A DNA stretch of 64,000 nucleotides, taken from NCBI GenBank assembly GCA_020633235.1, contig JACKEA010000006.1:372001-436000 (forward strand). Reading direction: 5' to 3'. Positions 36,864 through 46,900 of this stretch are shown piece by piece (position 1 is the stretch's first letter; the number at the start of each line of letters is the position of its first letter). The position numbers and the translations under genes were made by a program. The DNA is from Polyangiaceae bacterium. GTDB taxonomy: Bacteria > Myxococcota_A > Polyangia > Polyangiales > Polyangiaceae. A model generated the notes under the pieces. The model worked only from the letters and a program-made list of their open reading frames with translations, was not told the DNA's origin and made no database searches.

Positions 36864-38573
36864 GTGAAGACGCGCTCTTTCGCGCTGGCCGTCTCCATCT
36901 TGGCGGGCATCGGGGGCGCGTTCGCGTGCTCCGCGAGTGGCAACAAGAGCTCACCCGGAGGCAGCAGCGGAACTACGGGTTCGGGGGGCACCGGCGGTAG
37001 CGGCACCGGCGGCGGCGGGGGCATCGCCATCGACGCCGGCACCGGCGGCAGCGGCGCCAAGCCCGGCGGCGTGCCGCAGACCTGCGAGGCCGCCAACGCG
37101 TCGCAGAGCTACATCGGCTGCGAGTATTGGCCCACGGCGACGATGAACGATCAGCTCAACAAGCAGTTCAAGTTCGCCATCGTGGCCGCCAACCCCACGA
37201 CTACGGACGCGGTCGTCACGGTGGAGCAGAAGGGCTCGCAGGTCGCTCAGGTCACGGTCAAGCCCGGTGGCCTCGAAACCGTGGAGCTGCCCTGGGCCAT
37301 GGAGCTGCAGTCCGGCTCCGCCCTCGCGCAGGGCGCCGCGTTCCACGTGACGAGCTCCGTGCCCATCACGCTGTATCAGTTCAATCCGCTGGAGTTCCAG
37401 CTACCCGGCTGCACCGGTGATCCCCTGGGGTGCTATTCGTACACCAACGACGCCTCGCTGCTCTTGCCCGTGAGTGCCATGCGCGGTGAGCACTACGTCG
37501 TCAGCTATCCGGCGCTGCACTTCGGCAGTCAGGATCCGATCGGCGGCACCAGTTGGACCAACCTGCCGGGTCTTCTGTCCGTCACCGCCACGCAAGACGG
37601 CACCAACGTGAAGGTGCGCACCAGCGCCAACGTGGCGGCCGGTCCCGGTGTCACCGCCCTCACCGCCGGTTCCGAGACCACGTATCAGATGAACGCCGGC
37701 GACGTGCTCCAGCTCACCACGCAGAAGCTGCCGGACCAGCAGATCGTCGCGCCGGGCAAGAAGTGCACGACCGTCACGGATGGCATCCCGCCCCTCGTGA
37801 CCACGGACTACTTCTGTCCGCCGCCCCAAGAGTACGACCTCACCGGGACCTACGTGAACGCCGACAAGCCCGTGGCCGTGTCGGGCGGGCACGATTGCAC
37901 CTTCATTCCCTTCGACAAGCGCGCCTGCGACCACCTGGAGGAGACCATCTTTCCGGTGGACGCGTTGGGACAGGATCTGATCGTCACCTCGCCACAGGAC
38001 GTCGGTTCCATCAGCACCGGTCCCGGGACACCCGCGTACCACTACGTGCGTGTGCTCTCCGCCGCGGACGCCAACGAGATCCAGTTCGACCCGCCGTCCA
38101 TGCATGCCCCGGTGACCTTGAACGCCGGGCAGTGGATCGAGGTCGGGCCCATCGCCGGGGATTTCCGCGTCACCGCCACGAACAAGATGCTGATCGCGCA
38201 GTACATCGCCGGGCAGGAGTTCACCGGCAACGCGGAGGCCGGAGATCCGGCCATGTCCGTGGCCATCCCCACCGAGCAGTATCGCCTCGAGTACACGTTC
38301 TTGGCGCCGACCACGTACACCTACAACTTCGTCAACGTGGTCGCCCCAGCCGGCGCTTCCATCACGCTCGACGGCACTGCCATCCCCCCGAGCGAGTTCC
38401 AGCCCATCGGCGGCAGCGGCTATGGAGTGGCCCGCCACAAGATCACGGGCGGCGTGCACACCATGAAGGGCGATCAGAACTTCGGCATCGTGGTGTACGG
38501 CTACGCTTCGTACACGAGCTACATGTATCCCGGCGGTCTCAACTTGGAGACCATCGTGATCAAGCCCAGGTGA
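36864..38573 (+). CDS. IgGFc-binding-type lipoprotein
   Basis: 569 residues. Lipobox FACSA (Cys about 17), Gly/Ser linker (~25-60), then an IgGFc-binding-domain-like body: CEYWPTATMN start, ITLYQFNPLEFQ near 175, SVSGGHDCTFIP-like CTFIPFDKRACDHLEE near 350, and YMYPGGLNLE at the end. Such proteins are abundant on myxobacterial surfaces; ligand unknown. GTG start 36864, 8 nt after the preceding stop, so operonic. Confidence 0.8.
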   Translation: MKTRSFALAVSILAGIGGAFACSASGNKSSPGGSSGTTGSGGTGGSGTGGGGGIAIDAGTGGSGAKPGGVPQTCEAANASQSYIGCEYWPTATMNDQLNKQFKFAIVAANPTTTDAVVTVEQKGSQVAQVTVKPGGLETVELPWAMELQSGSALAQGAAFHVTSSVPITLYQFNPLEFQLPGCTGDPLGCYSYTNDASLLLPVSAMRGEHYVVSYPALHFGSQDPIGGTSWTNLPGLLSVTATQDGTNVKVRTSANVAAGPGVTALTAGSETTYQMNAGDVLQLTTQKLPDQQIVAPGKKCTTVTDGIPPLVTTDYFCPPPQEYDLTGTYVNADKPVAVSGGHDCTFIPFDKRACDHLEETIFPVDALGQDLIVTSPQDVGSISTGPGTPAYHYVRVLSAADANEIQFDPPSMHAPVTLNAGQWIEVGPIAGDFRVTATNKMLIAQYIAGQEFTGNAEAGDPAMSVAIPTEQYRLEYTFLAPTTYTYNFVNVVAPAGASITLDGTAIPPSEFQPIGGSGYGVARHKITGGVHTMKGDQNFGIVVYGYASYTSYMYPGGLNLETIVIKPR

Positions 38574-38587
38574 CGCATCCTGATGTT

Positions 38588-38617
38588 GGCACGGCGCGAT
38601 ACCCGTCGCGCCGTGCC
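38588..38617. terminator. bidirectional terminator-like hairpin
   Basis: GGCACGGCGCGA (38588-38599) and TCGCGCCGTGCC (38606-38617) are perfect 12-bp complements around a 6-nt loop, in the gap between convergent genes. GC-rich; no U-tract on the plus strand other than TCTTTGG after it. Confidence 0.65.
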
Positions 38618-38657
38618 GTGTAGTCTTTGGCGCGACGGGGCTCGCGCCGCCCCGACA

Positions 38658-40358
38658 TCAAGAAGCGGAGGAGAGCAAGCCCGCGTGCTCGAACGCGCGG
38701 CGCAGGAAACGCACCGGCATGTTTCCGGACTCCAGGAACACCTGGTGGAAGCGGCGATCCAGCGCGAGCCCGTCGAGCCCGTCCGCGTTTTCCTTGGCGA
38801 CGTCCCGCTCCAGCTGCAGCACGAGGCGGTTGCCGGTGAGGTAGGAGAGCGGATAGCCGCGCTCCTGGGAGTACCAGTTGAGCTCCGCCTGCACGCGCCC
38901 CGGCACGAAGCCGGTGACGGCGGTGAGCAGGCTGCCGGCGAGGGCGAAGGGATCGCTAGAGCTTTCGTCGTAGCGCACGCCCACGTCCAAGTACTTGCGG
39001 TCGCCCGTCATGAAGAACAGATCGATGGCGACGCGGGCCCCGATGCGATTGATGTCCCGCTTGCCCACCAGTCGCGCTTCGTCGGCCAGGTCGCTCAGGT
39101 AGCCGACGTCGAGCATGTAGTCTTCCAGACGCGTGGTCCAACCTTCCGCCTGGTCCATGGCGTCCATGTGGCGCCGGATGACGGATGGATGCCCTGCCGC
39201 AGTGGCGAGCTGCAGGTGGTGCCCGGGGATCCCCTCGTGGATCATCATGTTGGGGATGGCCAGCTCGGTGTGCTCGTCCAAGAGCTCTTCGCTCAGGGTG
39301 AGGTACACCAAGCTGGTCTTGGTGCCGGCGCGGAAGGGCGCTGGCGAGACCATGGCGCCGGCAGGAATGCTGGGGGCCAAGAACGATGGCGTGCGCAACA
39401 GCACCATGTCCTGATCCGCCGGGATGGGGAACAGATCCCGCTCACGAATGAACGAGAGAATGCGGTCGCGCTCGGCTTGGTAGCGATCGAGCACGCTCTC
39501 CAATCGGCCGTCCTCGAGCTTCACCGCGTAGCGCTGGTTCAGCACCTTTTCCAGGTCCTCCACGCTGGCGTCCTTGGGCAGATCGTACTTGCCCACCAAG
39601 CGCCCTCGAAGCTCTTCGATGGTGGCCGCGTTGTCCGCCAAGAAGCTCTTGGCCATGGCCAAGAGCTCGTCGAAGGAACGATCGATGCCGCGCAAATCCA
39701 CGATGCGGCGCGCTGTTTCGTGGCCCAGATGAAATTGACGGGTACTCGGCAGCGCCTGGACCTGGCTGACGTAGCTTTCGAGCGCGCCCTCTGCGCGGGT
39801 GCGCGCGGCCTTCAGGCGTTTTCGATCCGCAAAGCCCACGCGTTCGGCCCAGGCTTCTGCGGTGTCGAACAGCTGACCGAGGCCGCTCACTTTCTCTACG
39901 TCCATGCTCACCCAGCGCGCCACGGGGGTGTCGAGACGAGCGAGGAGTGCGGGCACGTAGTCCGCCACCTGCTCGAGGCGCGTGGTGATGTCCTCCAGAC
40001 GAGCGGCGTCGGGGCGCGGATCGTTGACGAACAGCATGAAGATGCCGTTGCCGATGTCGTCCCCGGCGGTGGGCATTTGCGCCAGGCGGGTGCGGTCGTT
40101 GAAGCGATAGCTGTCGGAGTGGATCTCCGCTTCCAGCATCAGTCCCGCGAGCTCCATGTCCAGCTGCTCGTCGAAGCTGTCCGCGGCAGGCAACTCACCC
40201 AGGAGGTCCTTCGCCTCGGCGAGACGTGCGTCGATTTCCGTCTGGCTCGGGTCCGGCAGGTCGCCCAGGTCCCGCTCCACCCCGAGGGTCACCCGGCGAT
40301 TCGGGTTGCGGCTGAAATGCGCGTGAAAAGCCTCGGTGAAAGCCTTGAAGTCCGCCAT
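38658..40358 (-). CDS. DUF885-family metallopeptidase-like protein
   Basis: 566 residues. The DUF885 zinc motif HEGIPGHH near residue 385 is intact, with surrounding helical sequence (MMIHEGIPGHHLQLATA) and a downstream Glu-containing LADEARLVGK. ATG 40358 (MADFKAFTEAF) was chosen because the longer frame reads toward the LysR gene. No signal peptide. Family members are dipeptidyl or M32-like peptidases; substrate unknown. Confidence 0.88.
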   Translation of the reverse strand: MADFKAFTEAFHAHFSRNPNRRVTLGVERDLGDLPDPSQTEIDARLAEAKDLLGELPAADSFDEQLDMELAGLMLEAEIHSDSYRFNDRTRLAQMPTAGDDIGNGIFMLFVNDPRPDAARLEDITTRLEQVADYVPALLARLDTPVARWVSMDVEKVSGLGQLFDTAEAWAERVGFADRKRLKAARTRAEGALESYVSQVQALPSTRQFHLGHETARRIVDLRGIDRSFDELLAMAKSFLADNAATIEELRGRLVGKYDLPKDASVEDLEKVLNQRYAVKLEDGRLESVLDRYQAERDRILSFIRERDLFPIPADQDMVLLRTPSFLAPSIPAGAMVSPAPFRAGTKTSLVYLTLSEELLDEHTELAIPNMMIHEGIPGHHLQLATAAGHPSVIRRHMDAMDQAEGWTTRLEDYMLDVGYLSDLADEARLVGKRDINRIGARVAIDLFFMTGDRKYLDVGVRYDESSSDPFALAGSLLTAVTGFVPGRVQAELNWYSQERGYPLSYLTGNRLVLQLERDVAKENADGLDGLALDRRFHQVFLESGNMPVRFLRRAFEHAGLLSSAS

Positions 40359-40374
40359 GGCGCGGGAGCATACG

Positions 40375-41238
40375 TCAGCCGTGGGCGCGGAGCCATTCGA
40401 TGGCGGCACGCACCCGAGCGGGCAGCTGTCGCGACGGGTACACGACGTACACCGCCCGTGGCGCCACCTGGTGCCCGGTGATCTGCACGCGCACGAGGTC
40501 TCGGAGCAGGCTGTCGGGAACGCACACCAGACCGAGGCCTTTGCGGGCAGCGTCGACGGCCAGTCGAGGATCGCTGACCACCACGCGTGCCGCTGGCCGT
40601 ACGACCCGCGGCTGGCCGCGTTGCAGGAGGTGCCAACGCGGACTCTGACGCGTGACGATCGCCGGGAGCTTCGTGACCCGCGCGCGAGAGATGCGCGGCT
40701 TGCCTCCGAGCTCTCGCGCCACCAACTCGCGGGAGGCGCCCAGAGCGAAAGGGACGCTCCATAGCGGACGCGCCACCAACTCCGCGCTCTTCACGGGAGC
40801 CGCGCGCACGGCGAAGTCGAGCCCTCGCTCGATGACGTCCACCGTCGCGTTCTCCAGCGTGACCTCGAGCTCGACCTTGGGATGTCGCGCCGCAAAGGCG
40901 AACAGCGCCGGCGCAACGCGGTCGGCACCGATGCTCACCGGTGCCGTGACTCTCACGGGGCCGCTGAGCTCGCGGTCGTCGCCGAGCTCCGTGGCCGCCC
41001 ACAGCTCCTGCATCAACGGCGCCGCGCGCTCGAGCAGGGCCGCGCCCTCCGGCGTCACCGCCACCGAGCGCGAGCTGCGCTGCAAGAGCCGCAGGCCGAG
41101 TCCCTGCTCCAGGGCGTGGATGCGTCGGCTCAGGGTGCTGGTGGGCACGCGAGTCCGCTCCGCCGCTCGCGAGAAGCTCTCGAGCTCCGCCACGGCCAGG
41201 AACAGATTCACGTCGTCCAGGGATATCGTCCCAATCAT
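40375..41238 (-). CDS. LysR-family transcriptional regulator
   Basis: 287 residues. N-terminal winged HTH (VNLFLAVAELESFSRAAERTR then PTSTLSRRIHALEQGLG, about 8-45) and a C-terminal substrate-binding domain. It is divergent from the SDR gene with a 61-nt gap and probably regulates it. ATG 41238 or 41250 are both possible. It shares strand with DUF885, 16 nt upstream of it, so both could be one transcript. Confidence 0.92.
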   Translation of the reverse strand: MIGTISLDDVNLFLAVAELESFSRAAERTRVPTSTLSRRIHALEQGLGLRLLQRSSRSVAVTPEGAALLERAAPLMQELWAATELGDDRELSGPVRVTAPVSIGADRVAPALFAFAARHPKVELEVTLENATVDVIERGLDFAVRAAPVKSAELVARPLWSVPFALGASRELVARELGGKPRISRARVTKLPAIVTRQSPRWHLLQRGQPRVVRPAARVVVSDPRLAVDAARKGLGLVCVPDSLLRDLVRVQITGHQVAPRAVYVVYPSRQLPARVRAAIEWLRAHG

Positions 41239-41256
41239 GGGATGAAGCATCTCAGA

Positions 41257-41268
41257 TCATCCTGATGA
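41257..41268. promoter_or_regulatory. short inverted repeat in LysR-SDR divergent promoter
   Basis: TCATC (41257-41261) and GATGA (41264-41268) with a 2-nt spacer lie in the 61-nt intergenic region, a plausible LysR-binding site. Very short, so low confidence. Confidence 0.3.
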
Positions 41269-41299
41269 CGGCGAGAGCCGACGACGTTCTTCTTCCGCC

Positions 41300-41986
41300 A
41301 TGCAAGACCAGAAAGTGATCGTGATTGGAGGATCTTCGGGAATTGGTTTGGCCGTCGCGGAAGCGTGCGTGGCCGCCGGTGCGGCCGTCACCATCGTGGG
41401 TCGCAACGCGGCACGGCTCGCTGCGGCACGGGTGGCGGCGCGCAAGCTCTCGGCGGACGTCACGCTGGAGGACGACGTGCAGCGGCTGTTCGACGTCCCG
41501 GTGCACCACGTCGTGCTCACCGCGGTAGACGCGCGCTACACGCCGGTGCGGGACGGAAACGTCGCGGACTGGCGGCGCACTCTCGACTCCAAGATCGTCG
41601 CGGCGCTCTTGATCGCAAAGCACGCCCGCTTCGAACCGGGAGGCTCGTTGCTGCTCACCGGCGGGGTGGCGGCACATCGGCCGGCCCCCGGCGGCGCCGT
41701 CGTCGCCGCGGCCAACGGCGCAGTAGAAGCGCTGACGCGAGCGCTGTGCGTCGAGCTCCGCCCGGTGCGCGTGAATGCCGTGTCTCCCGGCTGGGTCGAC
41801 ACGGCCATCTGGGACACGCTGGCGGGGGACGGCAAAGGCGAAGTGTTCGCGCGCCACGCGGAGCGCTTGCCCGTGGGGCGCATGGGGCAGCCGGCAGACG
41901 TCGCAGCTGCGGCGCTTTTCCTGCTGAGCTGCGGCTTTGCCACGGGATCCGTGCTGCACGTGGACGGCGGCCACCGCCTGGTGTGA
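41300..41986 (+). CDS. SDR-family protein lacking the Tyr-Lys catalytic pair
   Basis: 228 residues. The cofactor loop GGSSGIG (about 10-16) and the C-terminal RVNAVSPGWVDT and GSVLHVDGG are present, but the active-site YxxxK is replaced by VAAAN at about residue 134 (GAVVAAANGAVEALTRAL). I recall an SDR subgroup with the same substitution. It may have altered chemistry or be non-catalytic. It is paired with a divergent LysR regulator, the usual arrangement for a detoxification or catabolic enzyme. Confidence 0.85.
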   Translation: MQDQKVIVIGGSSGIGLAVAEACVAAGAAVTIVGRNAARLAAARVAARKLSADVTLEDDVQRLFDVPVHHVVLTAVDARYTPVRDGNVADWRRTLDSKIVAALLIAKHARFEPGGSLLLTGGVAAHRPAPGGAVVAAANGAVEALTRALCVELRPVRVNAVSPGWVDTAIWDTLAGDGKGEVFARHAERLPVGRMGQPADVAAAALFLLSCGFATGSVLHVDGGHRLV

Positions 41987-42074
41987 CGCCGACACCCCCG
42001 TCGGAACTCGACGTCTGTGATCCCGTCCGGGTGGGATTCACTCTTCTTGCAGACGACTTGCCTGGAGGTTTCTC

Positions 42075-42677
42075 ATGCGCACCCTTTCCACGACTCTAGC
42101 CTTTGCCGCGTGCCTCGCGCTTTCCGTGTCCGCCTGTGGCAGCGATGACAGCAGTGGCGGCAGCTCGGGCTCGGGCGGAGCTGCCGGGAGCGGCGGTATG
42201 TCCGGCAGCGGCGGTATGTCCGGCGCCGCCGGTGGGGGCGGCATGGCGGGCAGCGGCGGCATGGCGGGCAGCGGCGGCATGGCGGGCAGCGGCGGCATGG
42301 CGGGCAGCAGCGGGATGGCCGGCAGCAGCGGCGCCGCCGGCATGGCCGGCGCTGGAGGGCAAGCCAACGTCGAAGTGGTGGATTGCGCTTCGGCGACGAC
42401 CACCACGAACGTCAACATCGAAGGCACCATCGGAAATTTCAAGTTCAACCCGGCGGACGTGACGGTGTCCGTGGGCGACGTCGTGAAGTGGAAGAACGGC
42501 GCTGCGGTACCCCACACCACGACGAGCGGTGATCCGACGAACGGGCCCGACGGAAACTGGGACTCCGGCTCCTTGCTCGTCGGCCAGGAGTACTGTGTGA
42601 AGTTCCTCGTCGCCCAGAGCTACGACTACTACTGCACGATCCACACGAGCATGACCGGCAGCGTGACGGTGCAGTAA
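42075..42677 (+). CDS. lipoprotein with repetitive linker and cupredoxin (plastocyanin-like) domain
   Basis: 200 residues. Lipobox VSACG (Cys about 21). A long linker (~25-95) is repetitive GSGGM/AGSGG sequence encoded partly by four tandem 18-bp units. The C-terminal domain (~105-200) is a blue-copper fold: ligands His in VPHTTT (about 155), then CTIHTSM with Cys, His and Met spaced as in plastocyanin. A surface electron-transfer or copper-binding role is likely. Confidence 0.85.
   Translation: MRTLSTTLAFAACLALSVSACGSDDSSGGSSGSGGAAGSGGMSGSGGMSGAAGGGGMAGSGGMAGSGGMAGSGGMAGSSGMAGSSGAAGMAGAGGQANVEVVDCASATTTTNVNIEGTIGNFKFNPADVTVSVGDVVKWKNGAAVPHTTTSGDPTNGPDGNWDSGSLLVGQEYCVKFLVAQSYDYYCTIHTSMTGSVTVQ
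42241..42312 (+). repeat. four tandem 18-bp coding repeats
   Basis: The unit GCATGGCGGGCAGCGGCG occurs at 42241, 42259, 42277 and 42295, the last copy with one difference. Each adds MAGSGG to the lipoprotein linker. Perfect tandem identity suggests recent expansion by slippage. Confidence 0.9.
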
Positions 42678-42691
42678 GGGACCAACGCGGG

Positions 42692-42745
42692 GTTCCGAGC
42701 CGGGCCGACATACCCCAACACCCTCCGTTCGGTTCGGCTCGGGAC
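42692..42745 (+). terminator. long hairpin after the cupredoxin gene
   Basis: The 17-nt arms 42692-42708 and 42729-42745 pair along their full length in RNA (14 Watson-Crick pairs, 3 G-U) around a 20-nt loop, 15 nt after the stop codon. No U-tract follows. Probably a transcription end or mRNA-stability structure. Confidence 0.65.
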
Positions 42746-42783
42746 TCCCGCTGCGGACGCAAACGACAGCCAGCAATATTTTT

Positions 42784-42822
42784 ATAGTTGACACTAATTC
42801 TCAGGGAATTAGAGTTAGCTAT
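42784..42822 (+). promoter_or_regulatory. imperfect palindromic operator overlapping RND-operon promoter
   Basis: Arms 42784-42800 and 42806-42822 are 17 nt each with 14 matches around a 5-nt spacer; the inner 7 bp (CTAATTC/GAATTAG) are perfect. The left arm contains TTGACA (42788-42793), and with a 16-nt spacer TAGAGT (42810-42815) can serve as the -10. This is a natural site for the TetR repressor encoded at the end of the operon. The region is markedly AT-rich. Confidence 0.7.
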
Positions 42823-42828
42823 AAAATA

Positions 42829-43977
42829 ATGGCAAACAACACAACTGCTCCGCAACCGTTTGAAATAAAAGCGAATTCACGGCGGCGCGCGCGCCGTTGG
42901 GCCCTTGGTGTTGGGGGCATCGCCCTCCTGGGCGCCTCCGCGGCCTTGGCTGCACCACTGCTCGGTGCCAAGGCGGAGAGCGCGCCTACGGTGGTGAAGA
43001 CGCCGCGCCGAGTACGGGTGGCGAAGGTCACGGCGGCGCCGGAGCAGCGGGGCCAGCGCTACCCCGGCACGCTCCGCGCACACCAGCGGGCAACGTTGGC
43101 GTTCGACCTCGGCGGGCGGCTCACCGCGCGCTCCGTCCAGGTGGGAGATCGCGTGAAGAAGGGGCAAGTGCTCGCGCGGCTCGATGCCCGGGCGCTGTCG
43201 AACGCGGTATCCAGCACCCGCGCCGAGCTCGACCAGGTGCAGGCGCGGCTCACGCAACAGAAGCGCGATCAGCGGCGCACGGAACGGCTGTGGAAGAGCG
43301 ACGTCATCTCGGCTCAGGAGCACGAGTCTTCCGCACTCCAGGTGGACGTGCTCGCGGCCTCGGAACGCACCATGCAGGTGCGGCTGCGTGAAGCCCGCCG
43401 CATGCTCGGCGAGTCGGTGCTCCGCGCGCCCTTCGACGGTATCGTCGCCGCAGTCCATCGCGAGCGGGGGGAAATGGTCGCGCCCGGGACGTCCATCGTC
43501 GAGCTTTCGGGCGATCACCGGCTGGAGATCGAGATCCAGGTTCCAGAGCAAACCCTCGCGCACCTCTCCCCGGAGTCCGACGTAAGGGTGGATCTTCCGT
43601 TGGCCGGCAAGAAGAACCTGAAGGGCACGGTGCGCCAAATCGGCCAGGCCGCTTCCGGCACCGGGCGACTGTTCCCGGTGATCGTGGAGCTGCTCGACAG
43701 CAGTGGCCTGCGCGCCGGGATGACGGCCGAGGCGGTGCTCGAGCTCTCGGCACAGAAGGCTCTCGCCGTGCCCGTCGCCGCCGTGCGGGATCCCTCCGGG
43801 GAGCGCCCCAGCGTGATCCGGGTTCGGGACGATCGAGCGGAAATCGTGCCGGTTTCGTTGGGTGAGCTGCTCGGGGACCAGGTCGTGGTGGAGGGGCCCC
43901 TGGCCGTCTCGGACCAAGTCGTGATCGCCGGTCACGCGTTCTTGTTGGATGGAGACAGCGTGCAGGTGGTGCCGTGA
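42829..43977 (+). CDS. RND efflux periplasmic adaptor (membrane fusion protein)
   Basis: 382 residues. N-terminal signal anchor (about 23-45), lipoyl-like halves (GTLRAHQRATLAFDLGGRLTAR and VLRAPFDGIVAAVHRERGEMV), coiled-coil hairpin between them (~100-165) and C-terminal beta-barrel and membrane-proximal domains. The first ~20 codons are AT-rich compared with the rest. No clear Shine-Dalgarno; translation may start close to the transcript 5' end. It overlaps the RND permease by 4 nt (GTGA). Confidence 0.92.
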   Translation: MANNTTAPQPFEIKANSRRRARRWALGVGGIALLGASAALAAPLLGAKAESAPTVVKTPRRVRVAKVTAAPEQRGQRYPGTLRAHQRATLAFDLGGRLTARSVQVGDRVKKGQVLARLDARALSNAVSSTRAELDQVQARLTQQKRDQRRTERLWKSDVISAQEHESSALQVDVLAASERTMQVRLREARRMLGESVLRAPFDGIVAAVHRERGEMVAPGTSIVELSGDHRLEIEIQVPEQTLAHLSPESDVRVDLPLAGKKNLKGTVRQIGQAASGTGRLFPVIVELLDSSGLRAGMTAEAVLELSAQKALAVPVAAVRDPSGERPSVIRVRDDRAEIVPVSLGELLGDQVVVEGPLAVSDQVVIAGHAFLLDGDSVQVVP

Positions 43978-46900
43978 TCTCGCGGCTGCTCCTGTCGCGG
44001 CGGTTGGTGCTCACCGTCGCCCTGCTCTTGTCTCTGGTCGGCGTGCTCGCCTTCGTGACCATGCCGCGGCAAGAGGATCCCAGCATGCCTCCGACCTGGG
44101 GCATGGTCATTGCGCCCTACCCCGGTGCGGACGCCGAGAAGGTGGAGCGCCTGGTCGTCCATCGCGTGGAAGAGCGGCTCGCGGAGGTGGAGCAGCTGAA
44201 GCACGTGTCGGTCACGGTGCGCCAAGGCGTGGCAGTGATCAGCATGGAGCTCCGGGATGACGTGGCCGATCACGAAGGCGCCTGGGACGAGGTGGAGCGT
44301 CAGCTCGAGAGCGCTCAGCGCGAGCTGCCCAAGGAGGTTCCGCCGCTGGAGCTCAAACGCGACCTCACGGACAACCAGAGCGTGGTGTTGGCCATCACGG
44401 GCTCCCCCGATCCGCTGGTGCTGAAGGACGCTGCCGAGACGCTGGAGAAGAAGCTCTTGGCTCTGGCGGACGTGACGCGGGTCGAGACGGCCGGTGCGCC
44501 GGCGGAAGAGATCCGCATCGAGCTCGACGACGCCGCGGCGCGCCGGCTGGGCATCGGAGAGGCGGACATCGCCCGGGCGATCGGCAGCAACAACGGCGGA
44601 ATTCCCGGCGGATCCGTGCGCGCCGGGGAGCGCGTGACCACGCTCAGGCCGAGCAGCGAGCTGGCCTCCGTGGAGGACATCCAGGCGCTGCCGGTGATGC
44701 TCCCAGGGGGCGCCAGCGTCCCGCTCTCCAAGGTGGCGAAGGTGCGCCGTGTGCAAGCGGCTCCCGTCGGAGAGCGCGTGCGCTTCCAGGGCGAGCCCGC
44801 CGTGACCCTGGGCCTGGTGCCCCGCGGCAAGATCGACGTGGTGGCTTTTGGCGAGCACGTGCAAAAAGCCGTGGACCAGGCACGCCCAGCGCTCGCGCCC
44901 CTCGAGATCCACCAGCTCACGTTTCAGCCGGCGCGCGTGGAGCACCGGCTCTCGGACTTGAGTCAGTCGTTGCTCTTGGGCGTCGGCATCGTGGCCCTCG
45001 TACTGGTGCTCGCGATGGGCTTTCGCCTGGGCCTGCTGGTGAGCAGCGTGGTCCCCCTGGTGGCGGCGGCGTCCCTCGGGGTGTACGCGATGGGCGGCGG
45101 CGTGCTGCACCAGATCTCGATTGCCGCACTGGTGCTCGCCCTGGGCATGCTGGTGGACAACGCCATCGTGGTTGCGGAGGGCATCCAGCGCCGCGTGGAC
45201 GGCGGCATGCCTCGCAGTCAAGCGGCCGTGGAAACGGTTCGCGAGCTCGCTTGGCCCCTGGGCTCGGCCACCGGCACTACGCTGGCCGCCTTCGTGCCCA
45301 TGCTGTTGGCCGAGGGGCCCACGGGAGAGTTCACCCGCAGCATCCCCGTGATCGTGATGCTCACGCTGGCCATCAGCTACGTGTTCGCCATCACGGTCAC
45401 CCCCGTCCTCGGGGGTTGGTTGTTGCGCCGCGGAACCTCCAGCGACGGCTGGATGGAGCGGCTGGGGAGCTTTCTGGGCGGCCTGGTGCTGAATCGCAAG
45501 AAGAGCGTGGTCGCCTTCGCCATCGCGGCGGTCAGCGTGTCTGGTCTGCTCGCCTCGCGGGTGGAGCAGCGCTTCTTCCCCGGCGCGGACCGCAATCAGC
45601 TGGTCGTGAGCTTGGAGCTCCCGGAGGGCGCTCACATCGATGCCATCGACCAGCGGGCGCAGAAGGTGGAGCGGCTGCTGTCGGAGGACTCACGGGTGGA
45701 GTCCATCGCTGCATTCGTGGGCCGCGCCACGCCGAAGTTCTACTATAACCTCCTGGATCGTCCTTCGAGCCCGCACCTGGCGCAGCTCTTGGTCACGACC
45801 AAGACCAACGCCGACGTCGAGCCCGTTGCAGCCGAGCTCCGCAGCTTCGTCGAGAGAGAGCTGCCGGAGCTCGAAATGGTGGCGCGGCCGCTGGAGCAAG
45901 GGCCGCCCGTGCGTGCCCCCATCGAGGTGCGTCTCTACGGCGACGACTTGAAGGATCTGTCCAGCGCCGCGGAAACGGTGCTCGCGAGCGTGCGCCGGGT
46001 GCCCGGCGCTCGCGACGTGCGCCACGATCTCGGCATCGGGGTTCCCACGCTGCGCTTCGACGTGCAGGACGCCGTGGCCCTCGACAACGGCCTCGGCCGG
46101 AACGCCGTGGCCCAGACGCTCCTTTCGTCCACCCGCGGCGCGCGGGTGGGGGAGCTGCGGGCGGGGGACGACCTGGTGCCCATCGTGGTCCGCAATCCCG
46201 ATGGCGAGCGCACGCCCGCGGATCGCCTCGCAACCTTGGGCGTGGCCACCCCGGCGGGATCGCGCCTGCCCCTGGCGCAGCTCGGCACCACCAACGTCGA
46301 GTGGCAGCCGGCGATGATCCAGCGGCGCGACCGCAAGCGCTTGGTGCGGGTGGAGGCGGAGCTCGATCCGAGCGTTCCTTTCAGCCGCGCTCTCGGAGAT
46401 CTCGATCAACGACTCGCGGGCGTGAAGCTGCCGCCCGGCGTCAGCCTGGAAATGGCGGGCGCCAAGGAGGGGTCCGGTCAGGCCAACGGAGCCATGCTCC
46501 GCACGCTGCCCATCGGCATGCTGCTCCTGGTCTTCATCCTGCTGGCGGAGTTCAACTCCTTCCGGCGACTGTTCATCGTGCTGGTGACGATTCCGCTGGC
46601 AGCTACCGGCGTGGTCCCGGGATTGGTGTTTGCAGGACAACCCTTCGGCTTCATGAGCCTGCTCGGCGTCTTCGCGCTGATCGGCATCGTGGTGAACAAC
46701 GCCATCGTGCTCATCGACGTGATCGACAGCCTGCGCCGCGAGGGCATGCCGGTGGAGGCCGCCGTGCGCGAAGGCGTGCGGCGCCGCACACGGCCGATTC
46801 TATTGACCACCACCACCACCGTCGCCGGCCTCTTGCCGCTGGCCCTGTCGAGCACCTCCCTGTGGCCGCCGCTGGCGTGGGCCATGATCTCCGGTTTGAT

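Noticed and set aside
42241..42312. Tandem repeats as a possible CRISPR array
   Set aside because: Units are contiguous without spacers and in frame with a lipoprotein linker.
43932..45635. 567-codon open frame antisense to the RND permease
   Set aside because: His/Arg-rich shadow without domains.
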